Below are positions 50,074-58,157 of a DNA stretch of 64,000 nt, one piece after another. The stretch is from Actinospineispora eucalypti. Lineage in GTDB: Bacteria > Actinomycetota > Actinomycetes > Mycobacteriales > Pseudonocardiaceae. Where the stretch lies: assembly GCA_014208095.1 (NCBI GenBank), contig JACHMT010000005.1:1240001-1304000 (forward strand), in the 5' to 3' direction. A program made the position numbers and the translations under genes. The notes beneath the pieces were generated by a model that worked only from the letters and a program-made list of their open reading frames with translations, was not told the DNA's origin and ran no database searches. The first letter of the stretch is position 1; each line of letters starts with the position of its first letter.

Positions 50074-51656
50074 CGGGTCCTTTCGAGTTGCGAGTTGGGG
50101 TTCGGCCGGTCGGTGGTGGAGTCCGCGTCGCGCCGCCACACGATCCCCGACCGCAGCCCGAACCACCAGCCGAGCCCGCAGGCCAGGGCGACGAGGATGC
50201 TGTCCACGGGGGCGGGGAGGAAGCCGACGCCGCCGAAACTACCCAGGTAGGACAGCCCGGTGAGGGCCAGCAGCAGGCAGATCATCCACATCCCGCCCCG
50301 GTGGCCGGAGCGGCGGGCGCGCCAGAGGTAGATCAGGTAGCCGACCAGGAGCAGCGGGATGGCCACGCGCACCTTGGTCCAGGTCGACCAGTACAGGATC
50401 AGCCCGGACAGGACGAAGGAGCTGAACGCTACGGGCTGGCTCCAGCGGCCCAGCCAGCCCCGGTCCGGCGCGGTCGCGTAGAGCACCGACACCGCGATGG
50501 ACACCGCCGCGTAGCTGAGGCCGTAGTAGAAGCTCAGTGAGCTGGCGATGGACTTCCAGCTGCCGAAGGCCAGGATGATGACCGCGCCGGCGCTGAGGTT
50601 GAGCAGCAGCGCCCGCCGGGGGATGCCGCTGCCGGCGTGCACCGAGGCGAAGAACCGGGGCAGGATGCCGTTCTGCGCGGCGCCGTAGCTGTAGCGGCCC
50701 TTGACCCCGGCCGAGACCAGCATGCTGCCCGCCGGGGAGAACACCGCGTCGGCGAGCAGCAGCCAGGACAGCCACACCATGCCGACCAGGCTGGCCAGCT
50801 CGGCCAGCGGCGAGTTCAGGTTGATCCCGTGCCAGCCCGACCCGAGCATCCCGGTGGGCAGCGTGAACAGCATGGCCAGCTGAAGACCCAGGTACAGGGC
50901 GAAGGAGAAGCCCAGGGCGATCAGCGTGGCGCGGGGGACCGTGCGCCGGGCGTCGGCGGCCTCCCCGGACAGCACGGCGGCGGCGTTGATCCCGGTGAAC
51001 GAGTAGACCAGGCCGCTGCCCACCACGGCGGTCAGCGCGGCGGACAGCCCGTAGGGGGCGAACCCGCCGCCCACCTCGTAGTTGGTCGTGTCGAACCCGC
51101 TGGCCAGCAGTAACACCACGGTCAGCGCCGGTACGGCGATCTTGATCGCGGTGACCACGTTGTTCACCCTGGCCACCAGGCGGACGCCGAACATGTTCAC
51201 GAAGAAGAACAGGCCCAGCACCGCGACGGCGAAGATCCGGCCCGGCACGGTCAGGGTCTCGTGCTCGACCAGACCCGGTATCCACCGGCCGGCGTACTGC
51301 ATCAGCGCGGTCGCCTCGCTCGGCCCCGCATACACGGCCTGCAGGAACACCGCCCAGCCCACCACCGCGCCGACCATCGGCCCGGAGGCCAGCTGGGGCC
51401 ACCGCACGTTGCCGCCGGTGACCGGCCACCGGAACGCGAGGTCGATGAACACCAGCGACACCAGCAAGGTCGCGACCCCGGTGATGACCCAGGACAACAA
51501 CGCCGCCGGGCCGGCCACCTTGGCCGCGTTGTAGGCGGCGAACAGCCAGCCCGATCCGATCACGCTGGACAGGGTCATCGCGGTCAGGGAGACGGTGCCC
51601 AGGGCACGGTGCAGCCGGCGGTCCTCTTCGGGGGCGGCTGACGGGTCGGTGGCCAC
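50070..51656 (-). CDS. APC-family amino acid permease
   Basis: A 528-residue permease with 12 or more transmembrane helices; SSVIGSGWLFAAYNAAKVAG is the substrate-binding first helix of the APC superfamily. GTG 51656 follows GGAGGA. Overlap with the downstream PLP enzyme gene links import to catabolism. It is divergent from a LysR gene, the likely regulator. Confidence 0.87.
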   Translation of the reverse strand: MATDPSAAPEEDRRLHRALGTVSLTAMTLSSVIGSGWLFAAYNAAKVAGPAALLSWVITGVATLLVSLVFIDLAFRWPVTGGNVRWPQLASGPMVGAVVGWAVFLQAVYAGPSEATALMQYAGRWIPGLVEHETLTVPGRIFAVAVLGLFFFVNMFGVRLVARVNNVVTAIKIAVPALTVVLLLASGFDTTNYEVGGGFAPYGLSAALTAVVGSGLVYSFTGINAAAVLSGEAADARRTVPRATLIALGFSFALYLGLQLAMLFTLPTGMLGSGWHGINLNSPLAELASLVGMVWLSWLLLADAVFSPAGSMLVSAGVKGRYSYGAAQNGILPRFFASVHAGSGIPRRALLLNLSAGAVIILAFGSWKSIASSLSFYYGLSYAAVSIAVSVLYATAPDRGWLGRWSQPVAFSSFVLSGLILYWSTWTKVRVAIPLLLVGYLIYLWRARRSGHRGGMWMICLLLALTGLSYLGSFGGVGFLPAPVDSILVALACGLGWWFGLRSGIVWRRDADSTTDRPNPNSQLERTR

Positions 51657-51801
51657 GGTCGGTCCTCCTTCCCCGACCGCCCCTGGCCGGCACCTCGGTG
51701 TGCTGACCCGCGATCGGGTGGAACAGATGTCCAAGACCTTGCCCGTTGCCAACATATTGCAGTAGTGGGCGATTGCGTGTCCGCCGGCATAGGCTGCGGC
51801 T

Positions 51802-52701
51802 ATGGCCCAGCCGAGGATCGAGACCCAGGATCTGACCGTGTTCCTCGCGGTGGCCGACGAAGGGAGCTTCGGCGCCGCCGCCGTGCGGCTGCAGCTCGCG
51901 CAGCCCTCGGTCAGCACCCGGATGGCCGCGTTGGAGCGCAAGCTGGGCGTGCGGCTGTTCCAGCGGGGGCCGCGCGGCAGCTCCCTGACCACCGCGGGTG
52001 AACGGTTCGCCCACTACGCCAAGCGCTGTGTGCACCTGCTCGCCGAGACCGAGGCGGCCGTCCGGGCCGACGAGCTGGAACGCCTGGTGGTGGCCGCGCC
52101 GGCCAGCCTGGGTACCGCGATCTTCCCGACCGTGCTCGAGGTGCTGGCCGGCGCGCCGATCGACGTGGTCTGCCGCATCGCGCACAGCGACGAGGCGGTC
52201 GCGGCGGTGCTGGACGGCAGCGCCCACGCCGCGTTCGTCCTGCGGCGGGTTCTCCCGCCCGGCGTGGAGGCGCGGCTGGTGACCTCCTCGGCGGTCGCCG
52301 CCGTCGCCGCGCCGGACCACCCGGCCACGGCGCTGCGGCGGCCCCAGCCCGGTGACCTGCTGGACACCGCGGTGGTCGTGCACAACTGGAGTGAGGACGC
52401 GCGGCAGGTCTCGGCGCTGTTCACCGACCCCCGCCGGAACGCCGACCACCCGGTGCGCCTGGTCGGTACGCCGGACATCGCGGTCGACCTGGCCCAGCAC
52501 GCCGGCTACGTCGCCCTGGTGCCCCGGTACGCCTCGGCGCGCGCCGTCCGGGCCGGCACGCTGGTTCCGCTGGCGCTGCCGCCGCTCGGGGTCGAGCTGG
52601 ACATCCGGCTGGTCTGCCCGGCCGGGCCGGCGCGGCGCCCGGGCGTCGAACGACTGCTCGCCGCGACGGCCGAGCTGGCTGGCCGCATCGACTCGGCCTG
52701 A
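51802..52701 (+). CDS. LysR-family regulator
   Basis: A 299-residue LysR protein with HTH SFGAAAVRLQLAQPSVSTRM and a helix ending RLFQRGPRGS, then an effector domain. It is divergent from the permease-PLP enzyme operon across a 145-base gap and probably controls it. Confidence 0.88.
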   Translation: MAQPRIETQDLTVFLAVADEGSFGAAAVRLQLAQPSVSTRMAALERKLGVRLFQRGPRGSSLTTAGERFAHYAKRCVHLLAETEAAVRADELERLVVAAPASLGTAIFPTVLEVLAGAPIDVVCRIAHSDEAVAAVLDGSAHAAFVLRRVLPPGVEARLVTSSAVAAVAAPDHPATALRRPQPGDLLDTAVVVHNWSEDARQVSALFTDPRRNADHPVRLVGTPDIAVDLAQHAGYVALVPRYASARAVRAGTLVPLALPPLGVELDIRLVCPAGPARRPGVERLLAATAELAGRIDSA

Positions 52702-52816
52702 GGCCCGCCGCGCCGGGACGCTTGCGCTTCGACGGGCGAGGTAGGACACTCCAGCAGCAACTGGGACAGTGTGTCATTTGCTACCGTGTCCCCGGCGATT
52801 CGAGGGGTGGCCGATC

Positions 52817-53530
52817 ATGACCGTCAGGTACCAGCGGATCTGTGCGTGGGCGGGCCCGTTCTGCGCCTTTCTGTGGATCATCGCCCTGCTGGTCTTCGCC
52901 GGGTTCCTGCCGCCGCACGACCCACAGGCCGGGGCCGACGAGATCGCCCGGATCTACGCGGACAACCCGCTGGGGATCCGGATCGGCCTGGTCATCCTGC
53001 TCATCGGCGGGGTGCTCTACCAGCCGTGGGTGGCGGTGATCGCGGTACAGATGAAGCGGATCGAGGGCCGTCAGTCGCCGCTGACCTACGTGCAGCTGGG
53101 CCTGGGCACCCTGTTCGTGCTGCTGTTCGTGCTCGCGGCGATCTTCTGGGAGGTGGCCGCGTTCCGGCCGCTGGAGGCGCCGGTGCTGACCCAGCGCTTC
53201 AACGACCTGGGCTGGTTCATGTTCCTGGTGTCGGTGCCGATCATCACCGTGCAGGGGCTCGCGCTGAGCCTGGTCGTCTTCCAGGACCGGGACGGCGCGC
53301 TGTTCCCGCGCTGGTTCGCCTGGTTCAACATCTGGGCGCAGATCATCTTTCTGCCCGGCACGCTGATCCCGCTGTTCAAGTCCGGGCCGCTGGCCTGGAA
53401 CGGGCTTTTCGCGTTCTGGATCCCGGCGGGGGTCTACACGGTGTGGATGTGCCTGCTGACCGCCTTGCTGCTGCGCGCGATCGCCGCGCCCGACCCGGTG
53501 AACATGCGGCCCGACGGTCAACTTCGGTGA
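52817..53530 (+). CDS. Multi-pass membrane protein, unknown
   Basis: A 237-residue protein with about six transmembrane helices (FCAFLWIIALLVFAGFL, IGLVILLIGGVLYQPWV, LFVLLFVLAAIFW, FMFLVSVPIITVQGLALSLV and two more). No family or catalytic motif is recognised. ATG 52817 is preceded by GAGGGG. The fragment of a PEP-utilising enzyme starts where this gene ends, which suggests a former neighbour gene has decayed. Confidence 0.75.
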   Translation: MTVRYQRICAWAGPFCAFLWIIALLVFAGFLPPHDPQAGADEIARIYADNPLGIRIGLVILLIGGVLYQPWVAVIAVQMKRIEGRQSPLTYVQLGLGTLFVLLFVLAAIFWEVAAFRPLEAPVLTQRFNDLGWFMFLVSVPIITVQGLALSLVVFQDRDGALFPRWFAWFNIWAQIIFLPGTLIPLFKSGPLAWNGLFAFWIPAGVYTVWMCLLTALLLRAIAAPDPVNMRPDGQLR

Positions 53531-53797
53531 GGCGATCCAGGGCGTGCAGACGCCGCTGAGCTGGGGGGTGTGGGAGCGGGGTATGGAGCCACCACCGACC
53601 CGAGCTGGACGCCGCTGTTCATGCTGGCCGACGCCCTGGTCATCGACACCGGCGGCCAGCTGAGCCGCGGCGCCATCGTGGCCCGCGAGCTGGGCGTGTG
53701 CTGCGTGATCAACACCGTCACCGGGACCAGGGACATCCCGGACGGCGCCACCATCACGGTGAACGGCGGGACCGGCCTGGTGGAGATCCGGGGCTGG
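53517..53797 (+). pseudogene. Remnant of a PEP-utilising / rifampicin-phosphotransferase-like enzyme
   Basis: Two homologous pieces lie in different frames. The first (frame of 53517) reads NFGEAIQGVQTPLSWGVWERG, a segment of PEP-synthase-like enzymes. The second (from about 53600) reads the C-terminal swivelling domain: TDPSWTPLFMLADALVIDTGG, then QLSRGAIVARELG and DGTRDIPDGATITVNG. The phosphorylated His of this domain, normally in SHGAIVARE, is Arg. The large middle and the catalytic His are missing, so this is a decayed gene. It reaches the stop of the MocR gene. Confidence 0.75.
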
Positions 53798-55153
53798 TCA
53801 GAGCAGGGCGTCCTCCTCGACGACCCGCCGGACCGTGGTCAGGGTGTCGCGCAGCGTGGAGTGGTCGATCGACCCGAGGGCCAGCCGCAGGGCCTGCGGG
53901 GTGTGGGTGGCGGTGCTGAACGGCTCGGCGGTGGAGACGGCGATGTGCCGGTCGGCCAGTGCGGCCGCGACGCGGTCGGCCCGGGCGTCCTCGGGCAGGG
54001 GCAGCCAGCGGAAGTAGGACGAGGGGTGCCCGAGGTGGGGCAGTCCGTCGAGTACCGCGCGGGCGATCGCCTGTCGCAGGCGGGCATCGGCGCGTTTCGC
54101 CGCCTCGAGGTGGTCGACGGTGCCGTCCTCCAGCCACCGGCAGGCGAGCGCGGCGGTGAGCGCCGGGGTGTTCCAGATCGTGGCCCGGATCTGGCGCTCC
54201 AGCGCGGGTACCCGGGTGACCGGTGCGGCAAGGAAGCCGACTCGCAGGCCGGTGGCGACGCTTTTGGAGACCCCCGAGACGTAGACCGTGGTCTCCGGGG
54301 CGAGGGCGGCCAACGGCGGGGGAGGGTCGTCGGCGAGATAGGCGTAGGAGGCGTCCTCGATGATGAGAATCCCGTGCCGGCGGGCGATGGCAACCAGTCC
54401 GGCCCGTTCGGCCGCGCCCATGACCCAGCCCAGCGGGTTGTGCAGGGTGGGCATGACGTAGATCGCGCGGACCGGCCGCCGGCGGCACAACCGCTCGAGC
54501 GCGTCGAGATCCGGGCCCTGGCCACCGGCCGGCAGGGCGGCCAGCTCGAGCCCGAGGGTCTGGGCGAGCACCTTGAACCCCGGGTAGGTGAGGGCGTCGA
54601 CGGCGACGACGTCGCCGGCCGCCACGGTGGCCATGGCGGCCACCGCAAGCCCGTGCTGGGCGCCGTTGACCAGCAGGACCTGTCCCGCCTCGACGGCCAG
54701 GCCGCGGCTCCGCAGGTGCCGGGCGACCACGTCGCGGTCGTGCGGGCGTCCGCCGTGGGGCTGGTAGCGCAGCAGGGCCTCGAGGTCACCGGCGCCCGCG
54801 AGGTCGCGCAGCGCCTGGCGCAGCAGGTCGGCCTGCCCGGGCATGGACGGGTAGTTGAAGCTCAGGTCCACGGTCTCCGAGGCGACGGGCTGCATGTCCA
54901 CTCCGTGGTCGGGCCCGAGCACCAGGTCACGGACGAACGTGCCCCGGCCCTGCTCGCCGCTGACCAACCCCATCGCCTCCAGCTCGGCGTAGGCGCGCGA
55001 CGCGGTCACCAGCGCGATGCCTTCCCGGGCCGCCAGCTGGCGGTGGGTGGGCAGGCGGGTCCCGGCGGGCAGCCGCCCGGACCGGATGTCCCGCGCGAGC
55101 GCGTCGACGACGCCCTTGTACCGGGGGACTCTCACCGGCGCGATTGTAGCCAT
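53798..55153 (-). CDS. MocR-type regulator (GntR HTH fused to PLP aminotransferase fold)
   Basis: A 451-residue regulator. Residues 8-75 are a GntR winged helix (LPTHRQLAAREGIALVTASRAY), and the rest is an aminotransferase-like domain with the PLP lysine in SGVSKSVATGLRVGF. PLP or an amino compound is sensed rather than turned over. It is divergent from the DJ-1/PfpI gene, and a palindrome overlaps its start, so it likely controls that gene and itself. Confidence 0.88.
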   Translation of the reverse strand: MATIAPVRVPRYKGVVDALARDIRSGRLPAGTRLPTHRQLAAREGIALVTASRAYAELEAMGLVSGEQGRGTFVRDLVLGPDHGVDMQPVASETVDLSFNYPSMPGQADLLRQALRDLAGAGDLEALLRYQPHGGRPHDRDVVARHLRSRGLAVEAGQVLLVNGAQHGLAVAAMATVAAGDVVAVDALTYPGFKVLAQTLGLELAALPAGGQGPDLDALERLCRRRPVRAIYVMPTLHNPLGWVMGAAERAGLVAIARRHGILIIEDASYAYLADDPPPPLAALAPETTVYVSGVSKSVATGLRVGFLAAPVTRVPALERQIRATIWNTPALTAALACRWLEDGTVDHLEAAKRADARLRQAIARAVLDGLPHLGHPSSYFRWLPLPEDARADRVAAALADRHIAVSTAEPFSTATHTPQALRLALGSIDHSTLRDTLTTVRRVVEEDALL

Positions 55154-55174
55154 GACAATTTCTGGACTGTCATG
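55151..55174. promoter_or_regulatory. Inverted repeat over the MocR start
   Basis: Perfect arms CATGACA (55151-55157) and TGTCATG (55168-55174) with a 10-base spacer, between the divergent MocR and DJ-1 genes; the left arm contains the MocR start codon. Confidence 0.55.
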
Positions 55175-55216
55175 ATTCGGTGCTCCTACAGTCCACCGGG
55201 ACGGAGGAGGAAACCG

Positions 55217-55852
55217 GTGCATATCGCCATCCTGACCTTCGAGGGCTACAACGAGCTCGACTCGCTCATCGCCCTCGGCGTGCTCAACCGGATCAAGTCG
55301 CCCGGCTGGCGGGTGTCGATCGCCAGCCCCACGCCGACGGTGCGTTCCATGAACGGCGTGGTCATCGAGTCGATGGCCGACCTCGACGAGGCGTGCGCCG
55401 CCGACGCGGTGATCGTCGGCAGCGGCAGCCGGACCCGCGAGGTGGTCGAGGACCGCTCCATCATGGGCACCCTGGGCCGGCTGGACCCGGCCCGGCAGCT
55501 GCTCGCCGCGCAGTGCTCGGGCACGCTGGTGCTGGCCCGGCTCGGGCTGCTGGACGACATCCCCGCCTGCACCGACCTGACCACCCGCCCGTGGGTGGTG
55601 GCCGCCGGGATCGACGTGCTCAACCAGCCGTTCTACGCCCGGGGCAACCTGGCCACCGCCGGCGGATGCCTGGCCTCCCACTACCTGGCCGCCTGGCTCA
55701 TCACCCGCCTGCAGGGCCCGGAAGCAGCCGAAAGCGCCCTCCACTACGTGGCCCCGGTCGGCGAAAAACAGGCTTACGTCGACCGCGCCCTCCACAACAT
55801 CACCCCCTACCTCCCCGCCGAACCCGCCGCCCTCACGTCCGCCCCGCGCTAG
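55217..55852 (+). CDS. DJ-1/PfpI family protein
   Basis: A 211-residue protein of the DJ-1/PfpI fold. The reactive cysteine is Cys100 (LLAAQCSGTLVLARLG) in the nucleophile elbow, and LTFEGYNELDSL is the start of the domain. Members are glyoxalases, isonitrile hydratases, chaperone-like proteins or amidases. GTG 55217 follows GGAGGAGG. It is divergent from the MocR regulator, so a nitrogen or amine compound may be the signal. The 3' end and the following 100 bases show nothing further. Confidence 0.85.
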   Translation: MHIAILTFEGYNELDSLIALGVLNRIKSPGWRVSIASPTPTVRSMNGVVIESMADLDEACAADAVIVGSGSRTREVVEDRSIMGTLGRLDPARQLLAAQCSGTLVLARLGLLDDIPACTDLTTRPWVVAAGIDVLNQPFYARGNLATAGGCLASHYLAAWLITRLQGPEAAESALHYVAPVGEKQAYVDRALHNITPYLPAEPAALTSAPR

Positions 55853-55956
55853 CCGCCCCGCTCGCACACACGCCTTGGCGTTGGCACGCGGGCTTCAGAG
55901 CATGTGCCACCGCCGAACGGTGTGTGCGAGCCCAGGGCCGGGCTAGGGTCGGGTGG

Positions 55957-56241
55957 GTGAGCAGGATTCATGACGTGGGGGGCATGGAGGGGTTCGGGGC
56001 GGTCGACCCGTACGACGACGGGGAGGCGTTCCACGCCGACTGGGAGGCGCGGGTGTACGCCTTGCAGGCGGCGCTGCTGCGGCGGGGGGTTTACCGGCTG
56101 GACGAGTTCCGCGACGCGATCGAACGGCTCGAGCCCTCGGTCTACCTCCAGACCTCGTACTACGCGCGGTGGCTGGCCGCGATCGAGGACCTGCTGGATC
56201 GCAAGGGCGTCCTGGAGCGGGGCTGGGCCGGACATGGCTGA
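55957..56241 (+). CDS. nthB1: Nitrile hydratase beta subunit, N-terminal half (separate gene)
   Basis: A 94-residue protein matching only the first half of a nitrile hydratase beta subunit: RIHDVGGMEGFGAVDPYDD is its signature start, and SVYLQTSYYARWLAAIEDLL its helical end. The C-terminal barrel is encoded by the next gene, with an 8-base overlap. Such a split occurs naturally in toyocamycin nitrile hydratase and thiocyanate hydrolase. GTG 55957 starts the signature. The symbol is a working name. Confidence 0.8.
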   Translation: MSRIHDVGGMEGFGAVDPYDDGEAFHADWEARVYALQAALLRRGVYRLDEFRDAIERLEPSVYLQTSYYARWLAAIEDLLDRKGVLERGWAGHG

Positions 56242-56512
56242 CCGCTTCGAGATCGGCAACCGGGTCCGGGTGCGGCTGGACGACCCGGTCGGGCACACCC
56301 GCGCGCCCCGCTACGTGCGCGGGCACGTCGGCGAGGTGGTGGAACGGCACGGCTCGCACCCGCTGCCGGACGCGGTGGTGGCCGGGACGAAACCCGGGCC
56401 CAGCACGGTGTACGCGGTCCGGTTCGCGGCGGCGGACGTCTGGGGCGAGGGTGGGCACACCGTGACGGTCAACCTGTGGGACGAGTACCTGGAGCCGGCC
56501 GATGGCGCATGA
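56234..56512 (+). CDS. nthB2: Nitrile hydratase beta subunit, C-terminal half (separate gene)
   Basis: A 92-residue small barrel domain: FEIGNRVRVRLDDPVGHTRA, YVRGHVGEVVERHG, YAVRFAAADVWGEGG and VNLWDEYLE are the conserved pieces of the beta-subunit C-terminus. ATG 56234 overlaps the first-half gene by 8 bases, and its end overlaps the alpha gene by 11 bases. The three together should form one heterotrimeric unit. The symbol is a working name. Confidence 0.82.
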   Translation: MADRFEIGNRVRVRLDDPVGHTRAPRYVRGHVGEVVERHGSHPLPDAVVAGTKPGPSTVYAVRFAAADVWGEGGHTVTVNLWDEYLEPADGA

Positions 56513-57086
56513 GGACGCGGCGATCTCGCAACGGGTTCGCGCACTGGAGACCGAGCTGGAACGGCGCGGCGTGGTGGACGGCGCCACGCTGGACGGGATT
56601 CTCGACCGGCTGCTCGCCCGGTCGACGCCCCGTGAAGGCGCCCGGGTGATCGCCCGGGCCTGGGTGGACCAGGCGTTCCGCGACCGGCTGGGCGACGACG
56701 GCAACGCCGCCATCGCCGAGCTCGGCCTGTCGATGAGCCACGGGCCGGCGCCGCAGCGGCTGCGGGTGGTGGAGAACACCGAGCGCGTGCACAACGTCGT
56801 CGTCTGCACGCTGTGCAGCTGCTACCCGATCTCGCTGCTGGGTCCGTCCCCGTCCTGGTACAAGAGCGAGGCCTACCGCTCGCGGGTCGTGCGGTGGCCG
56901 AGGGAGGTGCTCGCCGAGTTCGGGCTCGAGCTACCGGCGGAGACCGAGATCCGGGTGTGGGACGCCAGCGCGGAGACCCGTTACCTGGTGCTCCCGCGCC
57001 GCCCGGCCGGCACGGAGAACGCGACCGAGCAGGAGCTGGCCGGCCTGGTCACCCGCGCCGGCATGATCGGCTCGGCGGCGGTGTGA
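56502..57086 (+). CDS. nthA: Nitrile hydratase alpha subunit, cobalt type
   Basis: A 194-residue alpha subunit that hydrates a nitrile to an amide. The metal claw is C102-T-L-C105-S-C107 (VVCTLCSCYP); Thr after the first Cys marks cobalt enzymes, while iron enzymes have Ser. Two of the cysteines are normally oxidised. ATG 56502 lies within the end of the beta-C gene. No activator or cobalt chaperone gene is in the window. Thiocyanate hydrolase is a possible alternative, as its subunits share this layout. Confidence 0.88.
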   Translation: MAHEDAAISQRVRALETELERRGVVDGATLDGILDRLLARSTPREGARVIARAWVDQAFRDRLGDDGNAAIAELGLSMSHGPAPQRLRVVENTERVHNVVVCTLCSCYPISLLGPSPSWYKSEAYRSRVVRWPREVLAEFGLELPAETEIRVWDASAETRYLVLPRRPAGTENATEQELAGLVTRAGMIGSAAV

Positions 57087-57095
57087 ACCGCCGGG

Positions 57096-57668
57096 TCAGC
57101 CCAGGCGCAGCAGCGCGTACACCGCCGAGGCGGCCTCGGCCGGCGGACGGCCGGCCAGGCTGACCGCGTTGAGCGCGCCGAACAGCAGGTCCCGCACCAG
57201 GCGCGGGTCCACGGAGTCCGGCAGATGCCCGGTGGACTGCGCCTCGGCCACCAGTTCGGCCCAGCGGCCGACGTAGTCCCGGCGCAGTGCGCCCGCCGTG
57301 CCCCCGTCGGGGAAGTCCGGTGCGAGCACCGCCACGGTGTAGTCGCGCAGCTCGTGGGCCGCGACGGCGTGCGCCCGGATCGCGGCCCGCAGCCGGGCGG
57401 CCGGCGGCGCGTGGTCACCCTCGGCCGCCAGGGCGGCGTCCAGCCGCTCGAGCGTGGCGCGCAGGCCCTCCTCCAGCACCGCTTCGATCAGCCGTTCCCG
57501 GGACTCGAAGTGGAAGTAGATGCTGCCGGCCTTCAGGCCGGCGGCGGCCGCGATGGCGCTCAGGCTGGCCCCGGCGCGTCCGTTGCGGGCCACCTCGGCG
57601 GCGGCCGCGTCGAGCAGCCGCCGGCGGGTGCGGCCCCCTTTGGTCCGCACCCGCCCCGACACCGTCAT
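57096..57668 (-). CDS. TetR-family regulator
   Basis: A 190-residue TetR protein with HTH ASLSAIAAAAGLKAGSIYFHF followed by ESRERLIEAVL. ATG 57668 overlaps the stop of the SnoaL-like gene (ATGA), so the pair is cotranscribed. It is convergent with the nitrile hydratase genes, 9 bases apart. Effector unknown. Confidence 0.85.
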   Translation of the reverse strand: MTVSGRVRTKGGRTRRRLLDAAAAEVARNGRAGASLSAIAAAAGLKAGSIYFHFESRERLIEAVLEEGLRATLERLDAALAAEGDHAPPAARLRAAIRAHAVAAHELRDYTVAVLAPDFPDGGTAGALRRDYVGRWAELVAEAQSTGHLPDSVDPRLVRDLLFGALNAVSLAGRPPAEAASAVYALLRLG

Positions 57669-58123
57669 GCTCGCGCGGCGGCGCTCCGGTACACGCCGAT
57701 CTGCTTCATCAGCCCGAGCAGGTCGTAGCTGGCGGTGAGCCGGCAGGCGCGGTCGCCCCGGAAGTCGAAGACCTCGAGGCCGGAGAACTCGAACGCCCGG
57801 CCCGTCCCGTCCAGGCCCGGTGGTTCCATCCGGCCGGTGAAGTGGCCGGTGCCCCTCCAGCTGAACGCCGCCCGGGCCGCGCCGTCGGCGAACATCGGCG
57901 GCGCGATGACCTCCCACCGCAGGTCGGGGTAGGCCGCGAGCACATAGCGGATGTAGCCGGCCGCCGCCTGGTGGCCCCGGACCGACCAGCCGGTGTGCCG
58001 GGTCGTCGGGCTGTCCAGCACGAAGTCGTCGGTCAGCAGCTCGTGCACCATCTCCGGGCGGTTGTCGTTCCACGCCCGCAGCCAGCCCTCGTACCAGCGC
58101 ACGGCGAAGTCGCGGTCCAGCAT
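57665..58123 (-). CDS. SnoaL/NTF2-like protein
   Basis: A 152-residue protein with the cone-shaped SnoaL-like fold (WYEGWLRAWNDNRPEMVHEL at the start, then GVRGHQ-type loop and FSGLEVFDFRGDRA). Members are polyketide cyclases, hydrolases or binding proteins. ATG 58123 is chosen; two upstream codons are possible. It is cotranscribed with the TetR gene. Confidence 0.78.
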   Translation of the reverse strand: MLDRDFAVRWYEGWLRAWNDNRPEMVHELLTDDFVLDSPTTRHTGWSVRGHQAAAGYIRYVLAAYPDLRWEVIAPPMFADGAARAAFSWRGTGHFTGRMEPPGLDGTGRAFEFSGLEVFDFRGDRACRLTASYDLLGLMKQIGVYRSAAARA

Positions 58124-58157
58124 CGGCTCAACCCTTCGCAACGGAAACTAAGAGCTT

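Noticed and set aside
53570..55852. 760-codon open frame joining the PEP-enzyme remnant to the DJ-1 protein
   Set aside because: The middle is antisense to the MocR gene; the DJ-1 gene has its own strong ribosome site and start.
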